Shown here: positions 8,477 through 17,975 of the stretch, piece after piece | How positions within the stretch are numbered: the stretch's first letter is position 1 | Layout: every line of letters starts with the position of its first letter | Origin: Methanococcoides sp. EBM-47 | GTDB lineage: Archaea > Halobacteriota > Methanosarcinia > Methanosarcinales > Methanosarcinaceae | Direction of reading: 5' to 3' | Length of the DNA: 64,000 nucleotides | Assembly (NCBI GenBank): GCA_001896725.1 | Contig: MPPA01000001.1 | Coordinates: forward strand, 179,285-243,284 | Position numbers and translations under genes: made by a program | Notes under the pieces: generated by a model | What the model was told of the DNA's origin: nothing | What the model saw: only the letters and a program-made list of their open reading frames with translations | Database searches by the model: none

Positions 8477-10093
8477 ATGGCAGCGTTCATCGAGGTAAAA
8501 AACCTTAATGTGGATTTTGACGGCTTTAAAGTTCTGAAGGACATAAACCTCACTATTAATGAGGGAGAGGTCATCGGCATTTTGGGAAGGAGCGGAGCAG
8601 GCAAAACGGTATTGATGCATGTACTTCGCGGTGTAGAAGAATATGAAAGTATCAGTGGACATGTTATATACCACCTTGCAGCCTGTAAAAAATGTGGTCA
8701 TGTCGAACCTCCAAGCAAAATAGGAAGTGAGTGCCCAGTATGCCCTGGAGAAAAATTACTACCATTTGATGCTGATTTTGTTGAGATGCCCATACATGAT
8801 GGCAAGAGAAGGGATATCACGAAGAGGATAGCTATAATGCTTCAACGCACTTTTGCATTGTATGGTGATGAAAGGGTCATAACCAATGTAGTGAATTCCC
8901 TTACTGAGATCGGAAGCCAGGATGAAGATGTGATCCCAAAGGCCATGGAATTACTGGAAAGGGTTCAGCTTTCACATAGGATGATGCATGTAGCACGTGA
9001 CCTAAGTGGCGGAGAAAAGCAGAGGGTTGTGCTGGCCCGCCAGCTCGTAAAGAATCCGATGCTGCTTCTTGCCGATGAACCTACAGGCACCCTTGATCCA
9101 AGAACTGCAAATATAGTACATGATGTTATCAGGCAGGCCGTAAAGGATTATAATATGACCATGATCATAACCTCTCATTGGTCTGAAGTGATTGAAGGTA
9201 TTGCTGACAGGGCAATTATCCTAGAGGAGGGGGCCATAATTGATGAAGGTGATCCCTGCGAAATGGCAAAAAGGTTCACCAGCATGGCATGTGTACTGGA
9301 GAAGAAGCAAGATGTTGCAGTAGGTGACCCCATTATTAAGGTCCAGAACCTTAGAAAAAAATATATATCAGTTACAAGAGGGGTTGTCAATGCAGTAAAT
9401 GATATCTCCTTCGAAGTAAGAGAAGGGGAGATCTTTGGTCTTGCAGGAGTTAGTGGTGCAGGGAAGACCACTACCTCAGAGATACTCATGGGGATAGTCC
9501 AGCCCACCAGTGGTGAAGTTGTTACGAGGGTAGGGGATGAGTGGATCGATATGAAAAAACCTGGGCCTGAATGTAGAGGACGTGCAGTCCAATACATGGG
9601 CATATTACATCAGGAATACAGTCTTTACAACCATCGTAATATAATAGATAACCTCACAGAATCTATCGGTATCGATCTGCCTTATGAGCTAGCGGTTAGA
9701 AAGGCGATCATCACTTTGAAAAGCACTGGTTTCACAGAAGAAAAAGCAAGATCGATATTATCCAAGATACCGGACGAGCTTAGCGAAGGAGAGAGGCACA
9801 GGGTGGCACTTGCCCAGGTATTAATGAAGGAACCGAACATAATAGTAATGGATGAACCAACCGGTACAATGGACCCAATTACTAAAAAAGATGTTACAAG
9901 ATCCATTCTCAAAGCGAGAGAGGAACTTGGCAATACGTTTGTGATCGTGTCGCATGATATGGACTTCCTTGAAGAGATATGTGACAGGGTAGCCCTTATG
10001 AGAAATGGAGAGATAGTGGATATAGGGGAGCCAAAGAAAGTGATCTCACAACTTACAGAAGCCGAAAAGATTGAAGCGGACGCAGACCAATAA
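8477..10093 (+). CDS. atwA: Methyl-coenzyme M reductase activation protein A2 (AtwA)
   Basis: A2 is the ATP-binding component needed for reductive activation of MCR, the methane-forming enzyme. The 538-residue protein holds two ABC-type nucleotide-binding domains. The first has Walker A GRSGAGKT (residues 37-44), signature LSGGEKQR and Walker [10 protein letters not shown]. The second has GVSGAGKTT, the signature LSEGERHR and [10 protein letters not shown] CxxC...CxxC zinc-ribbon-like insert (Cys70, Cys73, Cys86, Cys89) lies between Walker A and the signature of domain one, as in A2 proteins. No membrane segments are present, so it is soluble. A strong GGAGGAA precedes the ATG. It is the first gene of a seven-gene operon. 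Confidence 0.97.
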   Translation: MAAFIEVKNLNVDFDGFKVLKDINLTINEGEVIGILGRSGAGKTVLMHVLRGVEEYESISGHVIYHLAACKKCGHVEPPSKIGSECPVCPGEKLLPFDADFVEMPIHDGKRRDITKRIAIMLQRTFALYGDERVITNVVNSLTEIGSQDEDVIPKAMELLERVQLSHRMMHVARDLSGGEKQRVVLARQLVKNPMLLLADEPTGTLDPRTANIVHDVIRQAVKDYNMTMIITSHWSEVIEGIADRAIILEEGAIIDEGDPCEMAKRFTSMACVLEKKQDVAVGDPIIKVQNLRKKYISVTRGVVNAVNDISFEVREGEIFGLAGVSGAGKTTTSEILMGIVQPTSGEVVTRVGDEWIDMKKPGPECRGRAVQYMGILHQEYSLYNHRNIIDNLTESIGIDLPYELAVRKAIITLKSTGFTEEKARSILSKIPDELSEGERHRVALAQVLMKEPNIIVMDEPTGTMDPITKKDVTRSILKAREELGNTFVIVSHDMDFLEEICDRVALMRNGEIVDIGEPKKVISQLTEAEKIEADADQ

Positions 10094-10115
10094 AGTATTT
10101 AAAGAGGTGTTAGAT

Positions 10116-11678
10116 GTGGATGGTCAAATAACCGTAGAGATCAATGGAATTGAAATAAAGTTACCTGAAAGATCTACTCTTGGGGATGCCATCCGGGTAT
10201 CTGGTTCACCATATCAAGAAGGTGTTTCTGTAGGGATACTGAAAAGGTCTGAGATGGAACAAGAAGAAAATGTAGTGGAATACCGGATAGTCACTACATC
10301 CGGAGAGTTCATTATCGATCTCTTTGAAAAGCATTCACCTTCAAAGGAACAGTGGATAAATAGATTTAGAGAGTATATAGATATACCTCTGCGATGGATC
10401 AGCCGGGATGCTGTAGCATTCGGCCCCTTTGTAAGTGAGATGGCTCCCAAAAGGGAGAAAGGCGCATATAAAGAATATGAACTTCTTTTTGCAGCGGGAG
10501 GGGGAGACCCTCAAAACACACACTTAATAATAACTAAGGCAAGACATTCTGCAGAATATGGAGCTCCACTGGAAGGGGCCTTTGGAAAAGTAGTAAGTGG
10601 AAAAAGTGTATTGGACAACTTAGAAAAAAAAGACAGGATACTCGAGATAAAACCTGTGATATCATGGAAGCAAACAGGTGAACATCTTCTTACTACTGAT
10701 CTTACGATTCCCCTCGAAGATGGGGAGAAAGTATTCACATTCCTGAATGTGATGCTTTCAGCCGAATCACCTCACGGGGCAGAACATTTTTTTGCAGTTA
10801 TAAGGAGTGGTACTTTCAAAGTAGACATGGTTTCTAGCTCTTTTATATCAGATCATGCTCTCCTTGGAGAGCTTCCTGTATATGAGAACTATGAACCACG
10901 CACAAGAGGCACTGTATTTCTGCGCACTGTAGGATATGGGGCAGGAAAGGCCTTTATCTCCACAGATGACAGAACATCCAGTATTCTGCACTCAGTCATC
11001 GGACATGTAGAGCAGGGCATGGAGCTTGTGGGCATGGCAGAGATCGGACATCGGCTTCTGGTACATACCACACCACCACAGATAATGTTGCATGGCAAGA
11101 GTTTCCTGGAGGCTGAAGAGGAGTTAGCTCCATATGGCGTGAAGCTCATAAGGGAAGGAGATATCGCTGATGAGGCGCTTATTGTGTCTCAGGAGCCCGA
11201 TACTACTATTGAAATACTTCGAGAGGGCAGTGTCAAGGCCACAGGAGTTGATGACTCAAAGATAGTTAGCATAGAGTTATACGACAATGATGCACCCATG
11301 ACCTTGGACTTTTTTAGACATGCTATTGGCCTGCAGTTCCGGCCTGTAGGAATAATGCCTTTGATAATGATGTATGAGAATACGTATATTTTCAAAGCTG
11401 AAAAACCAGCAGAAAGGTATAAAGAGATCCTGCCAGAGAACACACCAAAGAAAATGGTTGTATCCGGGGAGATTGGTGTTACAAATCAGGCAGCTAAGCG
11501 TATGGGAATGATAGGTGTTAAAACGAAGGATGATGACCTTTTCGGGCCTACCGGAGAGAAGTTCATAAGTACAAATATCATTGGACGCATCCTTGACATA
11601 CAAAAGCTCCAGAACTTCAAAGAGGGAGATAAGGTATATGTTATCGAGCGTAACAGAGGGGATACTCATGAACAATGA
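10116..11678 (+). CDS. mmp3: Methanogenesis marker protein 3
   Basis: Mmp3 (UPF0288-type) is found in methanogens and co-purifies with the MCR activation complex in Methanothermobacter. The protein here is about 520 residues and ends YVIERNRGDTHEQ. I choose the GTG at 10116 (VDGQITVEINGIEIKL): GAGGTG at 10104-10109 is an ideal ribosome binding site six bases upstream, whereas the frame extended to a TTG at 10071 would overlap atwA without one. An ubiquitin-like first segment (IEIKLPERSTLGDAI) and a region recalling peptidyl-prolyl isomerases (MTLDFFRHAIGL) can be seen. It starts 22 bases after atwA and overlaps mmp6 by 11 bases. Confidence 0.93.
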   Translation: MDGQITVEINGIEIKLPERSTLGDAIRVSGSPYQEGVSVGILKRSEMEQEENVVEYRIVTTSGEFIIDLFEKHSPSKEQWINRFREYIDIPLRWISRDAVAFGPFVSEMAPKREKGAYKEYELLFAAGGGDPQNTHLIITKARHSAEYGAPLEGAFGKVVSGKSVLDNLEKKDRILEIKPVISWKQTGEHLLTTDLTIPLEDGEKVFTFLNVMLSAESPHGAEHFFAVIRSGTFKVDMVSSSFISDHALLGELPVYENYEPRTRGTVFLRTVGYGAGKAFISTDDRTSSILHSVIGHVEQGMELVGMAEIGHRLLVHTTPPQIMLHGKSFLEAEEELAPYGVKLIREGDIADEALIVSQEPDTTIEILREGSVKATGVDDSKIVSIELYDNDAPMTLDFFRHAIGLQFRPVGIMPLIMMYENTYIFKAEKPAERYKEILPENTPKKMVVSGEIGVTNQAAKRMGMIGVKTKDDDLFGPTGEKFISTNIIGRILDIQKLQNFKEGDKVYVIERNRGDTHEQ

Positions 11679-12099
11679 GGAAGATATTATCACAAAAATA
11701 GTGGTCATTGGTTCTGATAGCGTTCTGCCCATAGATGCCGCAATGAAAGTATATGAATCAGAAATATCCATAACTATCAAAGAAACTTGTTTTGGGACAA
11801 TGGTCACCGGTCCGAGGACCGTTGTGAATAAGGTAGTTGATGAGCTGAGAGCTATGGATAAGAACCATATCTTTGTGAAAGAGCGTGGATTTCATCCTGG
11901 GGACGAGAGAAGATGCCGGTCTGTAAGAGGAGGAGGACCCAGACCAGGGTTTCATTACCTGAGAGAGGAAGTGCAGATGTTACCTATAATAGGAAAAGCA
12001 CTTGATGCTTACGACAAACATATCCCGCCCACTGAGATACACCGTGCTAAAAAAATAGAAGTAAAGAAGCTGAAGGAGATCATTGAATCTAATTTATGA
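11668..12099 (+). CDS. mmp6: Methanogenesis marker protein 6
   Basis: A 143-residue protein with the arrangement of methanogenesis marker 6: IVVIGSDSVLP, a central GTMVTGPRTVV and a conserved basic stretch GFHPGDERRCRSVRGGGPRPGF written across residues 75-96. Its biochemical role is not known; its constant place next to the MCR activation genes is the main clue. The start is the ATG at 11668, preceded by GAGGGG, rather than the longer open frame beginning at 11581. It overlaps the end of mmp3 by 11 bases and is followed by mmp5 after 9 bases. Confidence 0.9.
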   Translation: MNNEEDIITKIVVIGSDSVLPIDAAMKVYESEISITIKETCFGTMVTGPRTVVNKVVDELRAMDKNHIFVKERGFHPGDERRCRSVRGGGPRPGFHYLREEVQMLPIIGKALDAYDKHIPPTEIHRAKKIEVKKLKEIIESNL

Positions 12100-12108
12100 G
12101 GCAATATA

Positions 12109-12561
12109 ATGGCAAAAGTGATCATTTATCCTATCAACAGCCTGATACTTTCTGATCTTGTAGAGCGCTTCGGCCACAAGCCCCTTGCGATGATGGAAAA
12201 GATAAAAGAGAAGGTAAATACAGTAGGAGTGGACTCACCACCTTTGAATATAACAGCTGTGGAACCTAAAATGGGTTTGAAGTATGCTGCAGTGGAAGTG
12301 CCCGCCGGTGTAAGAGGTAGAATGGCCATAGTTGGACCCATGATAGATGAGGCAGAAGCTGCCATCATAGTGAATGAGGCGTCCATGGCCTTTGGGTGTA
12401 TGGGGTGTGCTCGGACTAACGAGCTTACTAAATATCTTATACGTCAGAAAAATATCCCCATCCTCGAAGCAGAATATCCCAGAAGCGAAGAAGAAGGTCA
12501 GGAATTTGTATACAAGATAGCTGAGTTCCTGAGATCGCTTTCAACGGAGGAGAGAACATGA
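12109..12561 (+). CDS. mmp5: Methanogenesis marker protein 5
   Basis: A 150-residue protein of the marker 5 family. It starts [18 protein letters not shown] and contains [24 protein letters not shown], then a cysteine pair in [12 protein letters not shown]. The CxxC suggests metal or disulfide chemistry, but no activity is known. The stop codon overlaps the mmp15 start in an ATGA arrangement, so the two are likely translationally coupled. The pairing with the ASKHA-type Mmp15 is constant in methanogens as far as I know. Confidence 0.92.
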   Translation: MAKVIIYPINSLILSDLVERFGHKPLAMMEKIKEKVNTVGVDSPPLNITAVEPKMGLKYAAVEVPAGVRGRMAIVGPMIDEAEAAIIVNEASMAFGCMGCARTNELTKYLIRQKNIPILEAEYPRSEEEGQEFVYKIAEFLRSLSTEERT

Positions 12562-13799
12562 GAGCGGATAAACAAGTAAAAGTGGCGCTGGTCTCATGCG
12601 GTTCTGAATATGCAGGTGTCCAGGGTGAACTGGAAAAGGTAACTTCCAGTGTCAATGCAAAACTGATCTTTCCGGAAATAGATATAGCTTCTCTTGACAC
12701 GATAGGAAGGGACTTTGGAATAGAGGCTGCGAGCCCTGATCTGCGTCTGATGATGGCAAGGGCACAAGCAGTAGTGGAAGGTATTGCAGATGTGGATGGA
12801 GTGTTCATCACATCATGTTTCAGGTGTGCTGAAGCTGCTATTGTAAGGAACGAAGTTAGAAGGTATATAAATAAGCATTCCAATATTCCTGTTATCAGTT
12901 ATTCATTCACCGAGAGGACAACAGCAGCCACCCTTATGACAAGGATGGAAGCTCTTACCACTATCGCAAGAAGGAAACATCTGCTGGCTCGGGAGAAACA
13001 GACTGGTCTTACTGCTGGCATAGATTCTGGTTCGACCACCACAAAAGCCGTGATAATGAAAGACAACAACATCATTGGCCAAGGCTGGGTGCCTACTATA
13101 AAGGTCATAGACAGTGCCACAGAAGCTTTCAACCTTGCACTTGAGGAAGCTGGAGTAAAGGCCGAAGAGGTCCAGGGCATTGGAACTACTGGCTATGGCA
13201 GGTTCTTGGTAGGAGAGCACTTTAAGGCTCAATTGGTGCAGGAAGAGATCACTGTCAACTCCAAAGGTGCAGTGTACCTGGCAAACAAACAAAAAGGCTC
13301 TGCAACTGTTATCGACATTGGTGGAATGGACAATAAGGCAATTTCCGTAGAGGATGGGATACCAGGCATGTTTACCATGGGTGGTATCTGTGCAGGTGCA
13401 TCTGGGCGTTTTCTTGATATGACGGCAAAGAGACTTGGTGTTGAAATCACTGAACTGGGTGCGCTGGCTGTGAAAGGTATGCAGGAAAAGGTCGATATGA
13501 ACAGTTACTGCATTGTCTTTGGTATCCAGTCACTTGTGAACTCACTAGCTAAGGGAGCAAGACCGGAAGATGTGGCTGCTGCGGCATGTCACAGTGTGGT
13601 GGAACAGATATTTGAACAGCAATTACAGGAAGTAGATGTAAAAGAACCCCTAATCCTTGTGGGTGGCTCCTCACTGATAGAAGGTGTTCCAAAAGCTCTG
13701 AGCAGCTTACTTAAGATAGATGTGCTAGTGCCACCGAACTCCCATCTCATAGGTGCTGTGGGAAGTGCATTGCTGGCATCGGGATTTGTGGAGGAATAA
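12558..13799 (+). CDS. mmp15: Methanogenesis marker protein 15 (BadF/BcrAD-type ATPase)
   Basis: A 413-residue protein with an N-terminal domain of about 150 residues (CFRC at 87-90) fused to an ASKHA ATPase like the activators of 2-hydroxyacyl-CoA dehydratases and benzoyl-CoA reductase. The phosphate-1 motif is [12 protein letters not shown] from residue 154. Cys278 (ICAGASGRF) and Cys318 (YCIVFG) match the positions that bridge a [4Fe-4S] cluster between activator subunits. By analogy it may couple ATP hydrolysis to low-potential electron transfer. That would suit MCR reduction to Ni(I), but this is inference; the reported activation complex does not, to my knowledge, include it. It lies 5 bases before mmp17. 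Confidence 0.93.
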   Translation: MRADKQVKVALVSCGSEYAGVQGELEKVTSSVNAKLIFPEIDIASLDTIGRDFGIEAASPDLRLMMARAQAVVEGIADVDGVFITSCFRCAEAAIVRNEVRRYINKHSNIPVISYSFTERTTAATLMTRMEALTTIARRKHLLAREKQTGLTAGIDSGSTTTKAVIMKDNNIIGQGWVPTIKVIDSATEAFNLALEEAGVKAEEVQGIGTTGYGRFLVGEHFKAQLVQEEITVNSKGAVYLANKQKGSATVIDIGGMDNKAISVEDGIPGMFTMGGICAGASGRFLDMTAKRLGVEITELGALAVKGMQEKVDMNSYCIVFGIQSLVNSLAKGARPEDVAAAACHSVVEQIFEQQLQEVDVKEPLILVGGSSLIEGVPKALSSLLKIDVLVPPNSHLIGAVGSALLASGFVEE

Positions 13800-13804
13800 G
13801 AAAC

Positions 13805-14398
13805 ATGGAGCCTCTGGAGATCTTCAAGGTAAAAACTAAAATACCTGAAGAGGCCGAAGCTTACAGGTCAATACTCTCAGATGTTATATCCGATCTTGGT
13901 GTTGCCAACTCGATTGGCAGGATATATGTGATAATAACACCTGAGGATTCATTATTTCAAATGGCCGTCATTCTGAGAGGTAGTCCTCCGTTGATAAAAA
14001 CATCGGACTTTGCAGATGTGAGCGTTGGAGCTGTGATCAGGAACGAGATACAGATAGTTCTGCGGGATGAGAAGTACCTGCCGGACCTATTAGAGAAGCT
14101 TTGGGCAAAGTATGGACGAGGAAAGGTCATTCAACGGGATAGGAAGACCATAGATGTAGTCGTGGAAAACATAGATGCTGAAATAGGGAGCATAAAAGAA
14201 ATGCCCATATTCGATCCAAAACGTACATTGCTCTCTAAGCTTGTAGAGATGGCTATAAGAGGAGCACCTGAAGGTTTCAGGGTACGTTATCACTCACTTA
14301 ATGGTAATGAATTTATCTTTGTAGCATCTGAAGATGCTATGAAACCAGAATGGGTGCAGCAGGGGCATCAAATGCTTGAAAGTATAAAAGGAGGGTAA
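13805..14398 (+). CDS. mmp17: Methanogenesis marker protein 17
   Basis: A 197-residue protein of the marker 17 family, starting MEPLEIFKVKTKIPEEAEAY. Mmp17 is a component of the MCR activation complex purified from Methanothermobacter, together with McrC, Mmp3, Mmp7 and A2. The sequence has no cysteines and no obvious cofactor motif, so it may be mostly structural. It begins 5 bases after mmp15 and ends 4 bases before mmp7 in the same operon. GGAGG, the mmp7 ribosome binding site, lies within its last codons. Confidence 0.92.
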   Translation: MEPLEIFKVKTKIPEEAEAYRSILSDVISDLGVANSIGRIYVIITPEDSLFQMAVILRGSPPLIKTSDFADVSVGAVIRNEIQIVLRDEKYLPDLLEKLWAKYGRGKVIQRDRKTIDVVVENIDAEIGSIKEMPIFDPKRTLLSKLVEMAIRGAPEGFRVRYHSLNGNEFIFVASEDAMKPEWVQQGHQMLESIKGG

Positions 14399-14402
14399 AC
14401 TC

Positions 14403-15338
14403 TTGGCAGCAGTGCTTGAACCTTACATATATGAAGGTGGAATACACAGGCATACACTTATATTGGAACTGTTGGAAGACCTGGGAGGATACCTTATCCA
14501 GAAAACACCGGCAGCCACAGAGGTTACTCTTGTGATGCTCGTACCCAGAGATGACGTACATCTTATTGAGCAGCTTGCCAAAGACCTTCTTGGAAAGATA
14601 TCCAAGGCAGCCCTTACAGGGACTGAAATCGCAGTTGTTTCACCTACGCTTGCGTCCCATCATTTGCCACATTCTGCCTGTGATATAGCTGAATTCCTGA
14701 GGAGAGGTGGTGCTAACACCACAATGATAGGACTCGCAAGGGGTATGGGGAGAAGAGTTGCACTTTCTGCGGATTATGAAAGAAGATTAATAAATGAGCA
14801 CGATATTGCCCTCTTCTCTTTCGGTACTTTCCAGGATTGCATAATCAATAAGAAGCCTAAGCTCTTTGAAGGTATAAAGATACCTATCGTTGTCACGGGA
14901 GGACCTGACCTTAAGACCGAAGAAATACCTGGTGCCGATATGTATATAGGGAACATCGGCAGGGTAGCTCACAGATTAAGGCACAGTGATGAACTGGGAG
15001 GTTTGGACCTCATGAGTGAGAAAGTGGGAATTATTGTAGAAAAAATGAGAGAGGATATTGCCAGGGACCCACTTGCTGTTCTGCCTGCAAGGGTTATGAA
15101 AGAGGTGCAGGAACAGATCCCTGAGATAGAAAGTGTGTATACACCTGCACCGCTCACACTGCAATTAGATGGGCTGCGTATTAAATTGCCTTATCCTGAT
15201 TTCCACAAGAGGGTCGAAGATATGGAACTGCAGGATAATATCCGTCTTAAAGATGTTGCAACTATTTCACTCTCAAAAATGAAGAATTACATACTTGTAA
15301 AGGTTAAAAGGAGATCTGAAGTGGGCATAGAGATATGA
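14403..15338 (+). CDS. mmp7: Methanogenesis marker protein 7
   Basis: A 311-residue protein of the marker 7 family, another member of the MCR activation complex. It contains LPHSACDIAEFLRRGGAN, a motif with a cysteine and two histidines, and a second cysteine in FGTFQDCIINKK; either could bind metal. The start is an unusual TTG at 14403, fixed by the strong AAAGGAGGG just upstream and by the absence of another start nearby. It is the last recognised mmp gene of the operon. McrC, the usual fifth partner, is not in the window and is presumably in the mcr operon. Confidence 0.93.
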   Translation: MAAVLEPYIYEGGIHRHTLILELLEDLGGYLIQKTPAATEVTLVMLVPRDDVHLIEQLAKDLLGKISKAALTGTEIAVVSPTLASHHLPHSACDIAEFLRRGGANTTMIGLARGMGRRVALSADYERRLINEHDIALFSFGTFQDCIINKKPKLFEGIKIPIVVTGGPDLKTEEIPGADMYIGNIGRVAHRLRHSDELGGLDLMSEKVGIIVEKMREDIARDPLAVLPARVMKEVQEQIPEIESVYTPAPLTLQLDGLRIKLPYPDFHKRVEDMELQDNIRLKDVATISLSKMKNYILVKVKRRSEVGIEI

Positions 15339-15353
15339 GATCTGAGGTGCAGC

Positions 15354-15815
15354 ATGGAAACAGAAAAGATCAAAGAACTCCTTGACAAAGAGCCGGAAGA
15401 AGTTATTGAAAAGATGCTGGAGGACATGAAGAAGCAATATGGAGAAGTTCCGTACATTGCGGATTTTTTTAAGAACATGCCCGAACTTTTCATCTCCAGA
15501 ATGATATATACAAACAGCATAATGCGTGAGTTCACACGTATGGACCCAAAGACCGTGGAACTTATCAGCATTGCTGTTGCCTCTGCACTCAAATGCGACC
15601 ATTGTCTTAAAACACATATAAAAGCAGCTAAACTACTTGGAATTAATAAGGAAGAGATATTCCATACGATCCTTATTAGTAGTACCATAGCAAATACGTC
15701 CATACTTGCAGAGGGTACCCGCGCCATAGATTCTGAATTTGCATCTACTGTAGAAGAACAGGACCGCTCATGTGTTTTATGTAATTTCAATTATGAACTG
15801 CCAGAACAAAGATGA
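15354..15815 (+). CDS. AhpD / carboxymuconolactone decarboxylase-like protein
   Basis: A 153-residue all-helical protein of the CMD/AhpD family. The thiol-active motif ALKCDHCLKTHIKAA has Cys81, Cys84 and His88 in the AhpD arrangement, which in characterised members supports peroxidase or disulfide-reductase activity. A second cysteine pair, CVLC, lies near the C terminus. It starts only 15 bases after mmp7 and on the same strand, so it is probably co-transcribed with the MCR activation genes. A redox role in protecting or preparing MCR is an attractive inference with no direct support. It is convergent with the presenilin gene, 14 bases away. Confidence 0.85.
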   Translation: METEKIKELLDKEPEEVIEKMLEDMKKQYGEVPYIADFFKNMPELFISRMIYTNSIMREFTRMDPKTVELISIAVASALKCDHCLKTHIKAAKLLGINKEEIFHTILISSTIANTSILAEGTRAIDSEFASTVEEQDRSCVLCNFNYELPEQR

Positions 15816-15829
15816 TGGCATTGAAATAT

Positions 15830-16741
15830 TTAATAGAAAGGCCCACCTGTAATTAATACACCTGCTGCATAACCCAATATAACACCTGTGTTAAGGAATG
15901 GCAAGCCTGCCTGTGGTTTCCCTTTCATTACAAATACCATAAGCGCAGCGTATCCTATTAACGTCCCGATCATGGCACCTATTGAAGGATATGAAATACC
16001 CATGCACTGTAAAGGTGAGTCTAGGAAAATATTAGCAGAGACTACCAGAATGGTAGGCATTACTGCATCGCCCAGGCCCATAAAAAAAGCTTCCCTTTCT
16101 TCACCATCTTCTTTCTTAAAAGAGGTTTTGATAAAGGAATAGTCCAGCTTTTTTGGAATAATGAAAAGTATGGGTAAACGCAGGTCCATGACACCTTCAG
16201 CAAGGTCTATCATATGCTTTGTTTTATAGACGGAGATCGCATCATAGATAGCAAGGAGAGAGAGCAAAACAAGTACTGGGATTATTGAAAGAGAAATACC
16301 GAATATGGCGCTTGCACCTGCTCCTATGATCAAACCAATGGTGTTGATCACATACCACTCCGGAAACTTGTATAGCAGAACGGTGAGAACTATTGCTGTG
16401 AACAAAGAAACAGCATTTATTGTTATGCTTGAGCTCGTCAGTAGTGATAATAGAGCTATGAACACATAATATATCGTGGAAGCAACTGCAAGTAGTATTA
16501 CAAGCTGAATGACCCATTGCATATTCTTCTTCAATGCAAAGAGCAGGAAGAAAGTAAATACAAGGATGATCATGATATAGTACAAACTATTGGCTGCAGA
16601 GTCCGGATTCTCAAAAGCCTGCATGCCTTCAGCATTCATAGGCTGTGCTAGCAATAAAGATAGGAACTGGACAGCTAATATGATGCCAGCCATAGCAAAG
16701 ATTGGAGCATAAGTATTTAAGAATCCTTTTTCCGAACCCAA
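15830..16741 (-). CDS. Presenilin-type intramembrane aspartyl protease (A22 family)
   Basis: A 303-residue membrane protein with about nine hydrophobic segments. The two catalytic aspartates of the presenilin/signal-peptide-peptidase family are in the expected contexts: Asp167 in AIYDAISVY and Asp225 in GLGDAVMP, separated by a cytoplasmic loop. The third conserved element, PAL in eukaryotes, is represented by AGLPFLN near the C terminus. Archaeal homologues cut membrane proteins within the bilayer; the natural substrate here is unknown. It appears to be transcribed alone, from a promoter in 16742-16859. Confidence 0.88.
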   Translation of the reverse strand: MGSEKGFLNTYAPIFAMAGIILAVQFLSLLLAQPMNAEGMQAFENPDSAANSLYYIMIILVFTFFLLFALKKNMQWVIQLVILLAVASTIYYVFIALLSLLTSSSITINAVSLFTAIVLTVLLYKFPEWYVINTIGLIIGAGASAIFGISLSIIPVLVLLSLLAIYDAISVYKTKHMIDLAEGVMDLRLPILFIIPKKLDYSFIKTSFKKEDGEEREAFFMGLGDAVMPTILVVSANIFLDSPLQCMGISYPSIGAMIGTLIGYAALMVFVMKGKPQAGLPFLNTGVILGYAAGVLITGGPFY

Positions 16742-16859
16742 GTAATGTCCCTCTTAAGATTAAAATTATTCTAATTAAACAATATATTAAGAGTATTTAA
16801 TACTATGTAAATACTAGTCTGTAGACATAATAAAAGGTAATAAAAATATTGGTGTAAAT

Positions 16860-17147
16860 TCAGAACATTAACTCCAATGCATCTGCAACCTTCATGCCTG
16901 CTACAATGCCAAGCTCTTTAGCTTTAGGAGTTACTGACTTGACCTCTGCAGTAAGAACATCGTCAAGTGTACTGACCCCTGAGGTCCGTGCCGCCACATC
17001 TCCCAGCATCTCAGCTGTGGCCATATCCAGATAACCACACATCACGAATCCTAGATCGGCTTTCACTACAATCAAGGATGCGTGCTGCATTTCAATGTGC
17101 AGGCCTATAGCAATACCTCTTTTAAGTTTTATCTGTTCGATCATCAT
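16860..17147 (-). CDS. DUF1805 (YunC-like) domain protein
   Basis: A 95-residue protein matching DUF1805 from end to end: IAIGLHIEMQHASLIVVKA, then LGFVMCGYLDMATAEMLGD and a C-terminal helix region ending VADALELMF. The function is unknown. The start may be either of two adjacent methionines. It lies 51 bases downstream of the secreted protein gene at 17199 on the same strand. Confidence 0.8.
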   Translation of the reverse strand: MMIEQIKLKRGIAIGLHIEMQHASLIVVKADLGFVMCGYLDMATAEMLGDVAARTSGVSTLDDVLTAEVKSVTPKAKELGIVAGMKVADALELMF

Positions 17148-17198
17148 CTTCTATTGCCTCAACAAAAATAAAAAGAATTTAAAAAATGGACCTTCTAT

Positions 17199-17975
17199 CT
17201 AAGTACTATCATGAGCACATATCCCTAAAGAGGGGAATATCCTTTCTGCAAGAGGGAGGTCATGATACTTTTTATCCTCAAATATCTGTGTTCCACCTGA
17301 AAGATTCACTTCTGTGACTTCCGGAGTTAAGGAAGTAATATGCTCATCGCCCCTCAGGTGGAAATAAACTGTTGCTTTTCCAGTCGGGCCAAAGCTACCC
17401 ATGATCCTTACACCCTCCTCATCATTACTAACAGATGCATTATCAATGCCTTCAATAGAATTCACAGAAGTTTCCCTGGGCATATTGATAACCATAGAAG
17501 TGTTCTTTTCACCAATGAAACCCACGCTACTGTTCCCAGTTCCTAAAAATGGATATACAACACGGTAATTTGTCGTGTAGATGTTCTGAATGACCTCTAT
17601 CTGCATTACCGGACCTAACAATTCTGGGGACATCAGGGAATTTACATCTGTTAGCACGGCGTATTCAGAAGAGCCATTCACAATTACATCCATTTGCTCA
17701 AAAATAGAATTTCGTAGGGCTGATCTGGTATTCACGTCAGTTTTAAGAATCTCCCAGGCACTTATGAAACCATCGCTATTGCCCATTGACACATCGATAT
17801 ATTCTTTGTAGATAAGAGAGTCAACCCCAGCATATGTTTCCGTGTACAACCATTGGACTTTGTCACGGCCTACAGTAATATTGTTTTCCCAGGTAAAAGA
17901 GGCATTCACAGGAAATGTCATAAACAAAAAAAATACTATAAATGCTAAAAGTAAAGCCTTCAACCTATCCCTCAT
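17199..17975 (-). CDS. Secreted or membrane-anchored protein of unknown function
   Basis: A 258-residue protein starting MRDRLKALLLAFIVFFLFM, a clear signal peptide or signal anchor ending near PVNASF. The rest is extracytoplasmic in character, rich in Asn, Ser and Thr, and beta-prone, with several possible N-glycosylation sites (NNIT, NGSS, NTS, NAS, NLS). No enzymatic motif is visible and I do not recognise the family. I chose the ATG at 17975 because it overlaps the map stop codon in a TAATG arrangement, which implies coupled translation. The frame can be extended by 7 residues to 17996. Confidence 0.65.
   Translation of the reverse strand: MRDRLKALLLAFIVFFLFMTFPVNASFTWENNITVGRDKVQWLYTETYAGVDSLIYKEYIDVSMGNSDGFISAWEILKTDVNTRSALRNSIFEQMDVIVNGSSEYAVLTDVNSLMSPELLGPVMQIEVIQNIYTTNYRVVYPFLGTGNSSVGFIGEKNTSMVINMPRETSVNSIEGIDNASVSNDEEGVRIMGSFGPTGKATVYFHLRGDEHITSLTPEVTEVNLSGGTQIFEDKKYHDLPLAERIFPSLGICAHDST

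Noticed and set aside
10071..10115. Upstream extension of mmp3 to a TTG overlapping atwA
   Set aside because: No ribosome binding site, whereas the GTG at 10116 has an ideal one.
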